A DNA stretch of 6,583 nt, from positions 1-6,583 of the forward strand of contig CAAGGN010000096.1 of assembly GCA_900769375.1 (NCBI GenBank). Direction: 5' to 3'. Positions 5,588 to 6,583 of the stretch are shown one piece after another. The notes under the pieces were generated by a model. It searched no databases and was not told the DNA's origin. It saw only the letters and a program-made list of their open reading frames with translations. The DNA is from Clostridia bacterium. Lineage in GTDB: Bacteria; Bacillota; Clostridia; Oscillospirales; Acutalibacteraceae. The position numbers and the translations under genes are program-made. The number at the start of each line of letters is the position of its first letter. The first letter of the stretch is position 1.

Positions 5588-6583
5588 TTATAGAATCAGC
5601 ATTGCATCGCCGAAACTGAAGAAACGGTATTTTTCTTCTACCGCTATGTTGTATGCATTCATAGTATTTTCATAGCCCGCAAAGGCGGAAACAAGCATTA
5701 TAAGGGTGCTTTCGGGAAGGTGGAAATTGGTAATGAGCCCGTCCATACATTTAAATTCGTAACCGGGGTAAATGAATATTCCCGTATCGCCCGAACACTC
5801 TTTGATTTCACCGTATGTGTTCGCAACGCTTTCAAGGGTGCGACAACTTGTAGTACCGACACAGATAACCCTTCCGCCATCAGCTTTGGTTTTATTTATT
5901 ATATCTGCCGTTTCTTTAGGCATCACGTAATGCTCGGTATGCATTTTATGCTCGGTTATATCATCCACTTTAACAGGTCTGAATGTACCAAGTCCCACAT
6001 GGAGAGTAACATAGGCAACACTAACGCCCATCTCTTCAATTTTCCTTAGTATCCCGTCAGTAAAATGAAGTCCTGCAGTGGGGGCAGCGGCGGAGCCGAG
6101 CTCTTTTGAATAAACGGTCTGGTAACGCTCCTTATCCGAAAGTTTTTCCTTAATATAAGGAGGCAATGGCATCATTCCAACCTCATCAAGAGTTGCAAAA
6201 AATTCGCCATCACATTTGAATTCTATAATGCGGTTACCATCGGGTAAAACCTCTTTAACGGTAGCAAAAAGTTTATCGCTGAACTTAAATTCATAACCTT
6301 CTTTTGCCTTTTTCCCCGGGCCCGCAAGACACTCCCAAAGGAGAGTTGACCTTTGCTTTAGAAGCACGAATTCAACTACCGCGCCCGTATCAATTCTCGT
6401 ACCGTAAAGTCGGGCAGGCAGAACCCTTGTATTATTAAGAACAAGGCAATCGCCCTTCTTTAAAAATGAGGTTAAATCACTGAAATTTTTATGCTCTACA
6501 CTACCATTTTCACGGGATAAATATAAAAGCCGAGAAGCATCCCGTGGCTCAATGGGGGTTTGAGCGATTAAATTTTCGGGTAA
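5588..6583 (-). CDS. queA: QueA, S-adenosylmethionine:tRNA ribosyltransferase-isomerase (5' partial)
   Basis: QueA (EC 2.4.99.17) transfers and rearranges the ribose of S-adenosylmethionine onto preQ1 in tRNA, giving epoxyqueuosine, the step after Tgt. The frame stays open to the window edge and gives 331 residues, beginning LPENLIAQTPIEPRDASRLL; compared with Escherichia coli QueA only about nine N-terminal residues are missing. An internal GTG at 6367 is not the start, because conserved QueA sequence continues upstream of it, including LVLNNTRVLPARLYGTR (47-63 of the fragment). Other family blocks are LGSAAAPTAGLHFT (162-175), HVGLGTFRPV (195-204), GTTSCRTLES (243-252), ITNFHLPEST (284-293) and the C-terminal YRFFSFGDAMLIL (319-331). 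No truncation or frameshift is visible. The promoter, and any preQ1 riboswitch, would lie beyond the window. Confidence 0.97.
   Translation of the reverse strand, partial: LPENLIAQTPIEPRDASRLLYLSRENGSVEHKNFSDLTSFLKKGDCLVLNNTRVLPARLYGTRIDTGAVVEFVLLKQRSTLLWECLAGPGKKAKEGYEFKFSDKLFATVKEVLPDGNRIIEFKCDGEFFATLDEVGMMPLPPYIKEKLSDKERYQTVYSKELGSAAAPTAGLHFTDGILRKIEEMGVSVAYVTLHVGLGTFRPVKVDDITEHKMHTEHYVMPKETADIINKTKADGGRVICVGTTSCRTLESVANTYGEIKECSGDTGIFIYPGYEFKCMDGLITNFHLPESTLIMLVSAFAGYENTMNAYNIAVEEKYRFFSFGDAMLIL

Noticed and set aside
5720..6049. Plus-strand open frame of 109 codons opposite queA, and minus-strand frame at 5698-5880
   Set aside because: They overlap conserved QueA motifs in another frame and have no ribosome site or recognisable product.

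Overview
The window looks like chromosomal DNA from a low-to-moderate GC Gram-positive anaerobe of the Clostridia, probably an Oscillospiraceae/Ruminococcaceae-like gut bacterium. The reasons are strong purine-rich ribosome binding sites, rho-independent terminators of the Firmicutes type, a yajC gene followed by a small TIGR04086-like four-helix membrane protein, and a sugar-responsive AraC regulator beside a cytoplasmic glycosidase. The species assignment is inference; no rRNA or other marker gene is present.

Layout. (1) Positions 2-214, plus strand: the last 70 residues of a PfkB/1-phosphofructokinase-family sugar kinase, closed by a perfect 13-bp terminator hairpin. (2) Positions 266-2509, minus strand: a complete 747-residue family GH2 beta-mannosidase-like enzyme that converges on the kinase and shares its terminator. 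(3) Positions 2510-2688: a divergent control region with a good promoter for the glycosidase, a perfect TATAAT on the regulator side, and repeated CGGTT-type boxes, one of them in a perfect 9+9 inverted repeat. (4) Positions 2689-3525, plus strand: an AraC-family regulator ending inside a second shared terminator. (5) Positions 3537-6583, minus strand: the housekeeping cluster queA (5' end outside the window) - tgt - yajC - small membrane protein.

How the genes work together. QueA and Tgt are two steps of queuosine tRNA modification. Tgt swaps guanine-34 for preQ1, and QueA adds the epoxycyclopentane from S-adenosylmethionine. YajC is the accessory subunit of the Sec translocase and often follows tgt. 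The regulator and the glycosidase form a self-contained divergent pair, isolated at both ends by bidirectional terminators. Its likely job is intracellular cleavage of imported beta-mannosides under control of a sugar-sensing activator.

Most of the window is ordinary. The points that reward a second look are: a terminator-like hairpin after yajC whose 3' arm is the Shine-Dalgarno sequence of the next gene; the CGGTT boxes in the divergent region; a related perfect 10+10 palindrome inside the regulator gene; and the shortened GH2 enzyme with GDNE at its acid/base motif. I found no CRISPR array, transposon, RNA gene or evident new multi-gene system.
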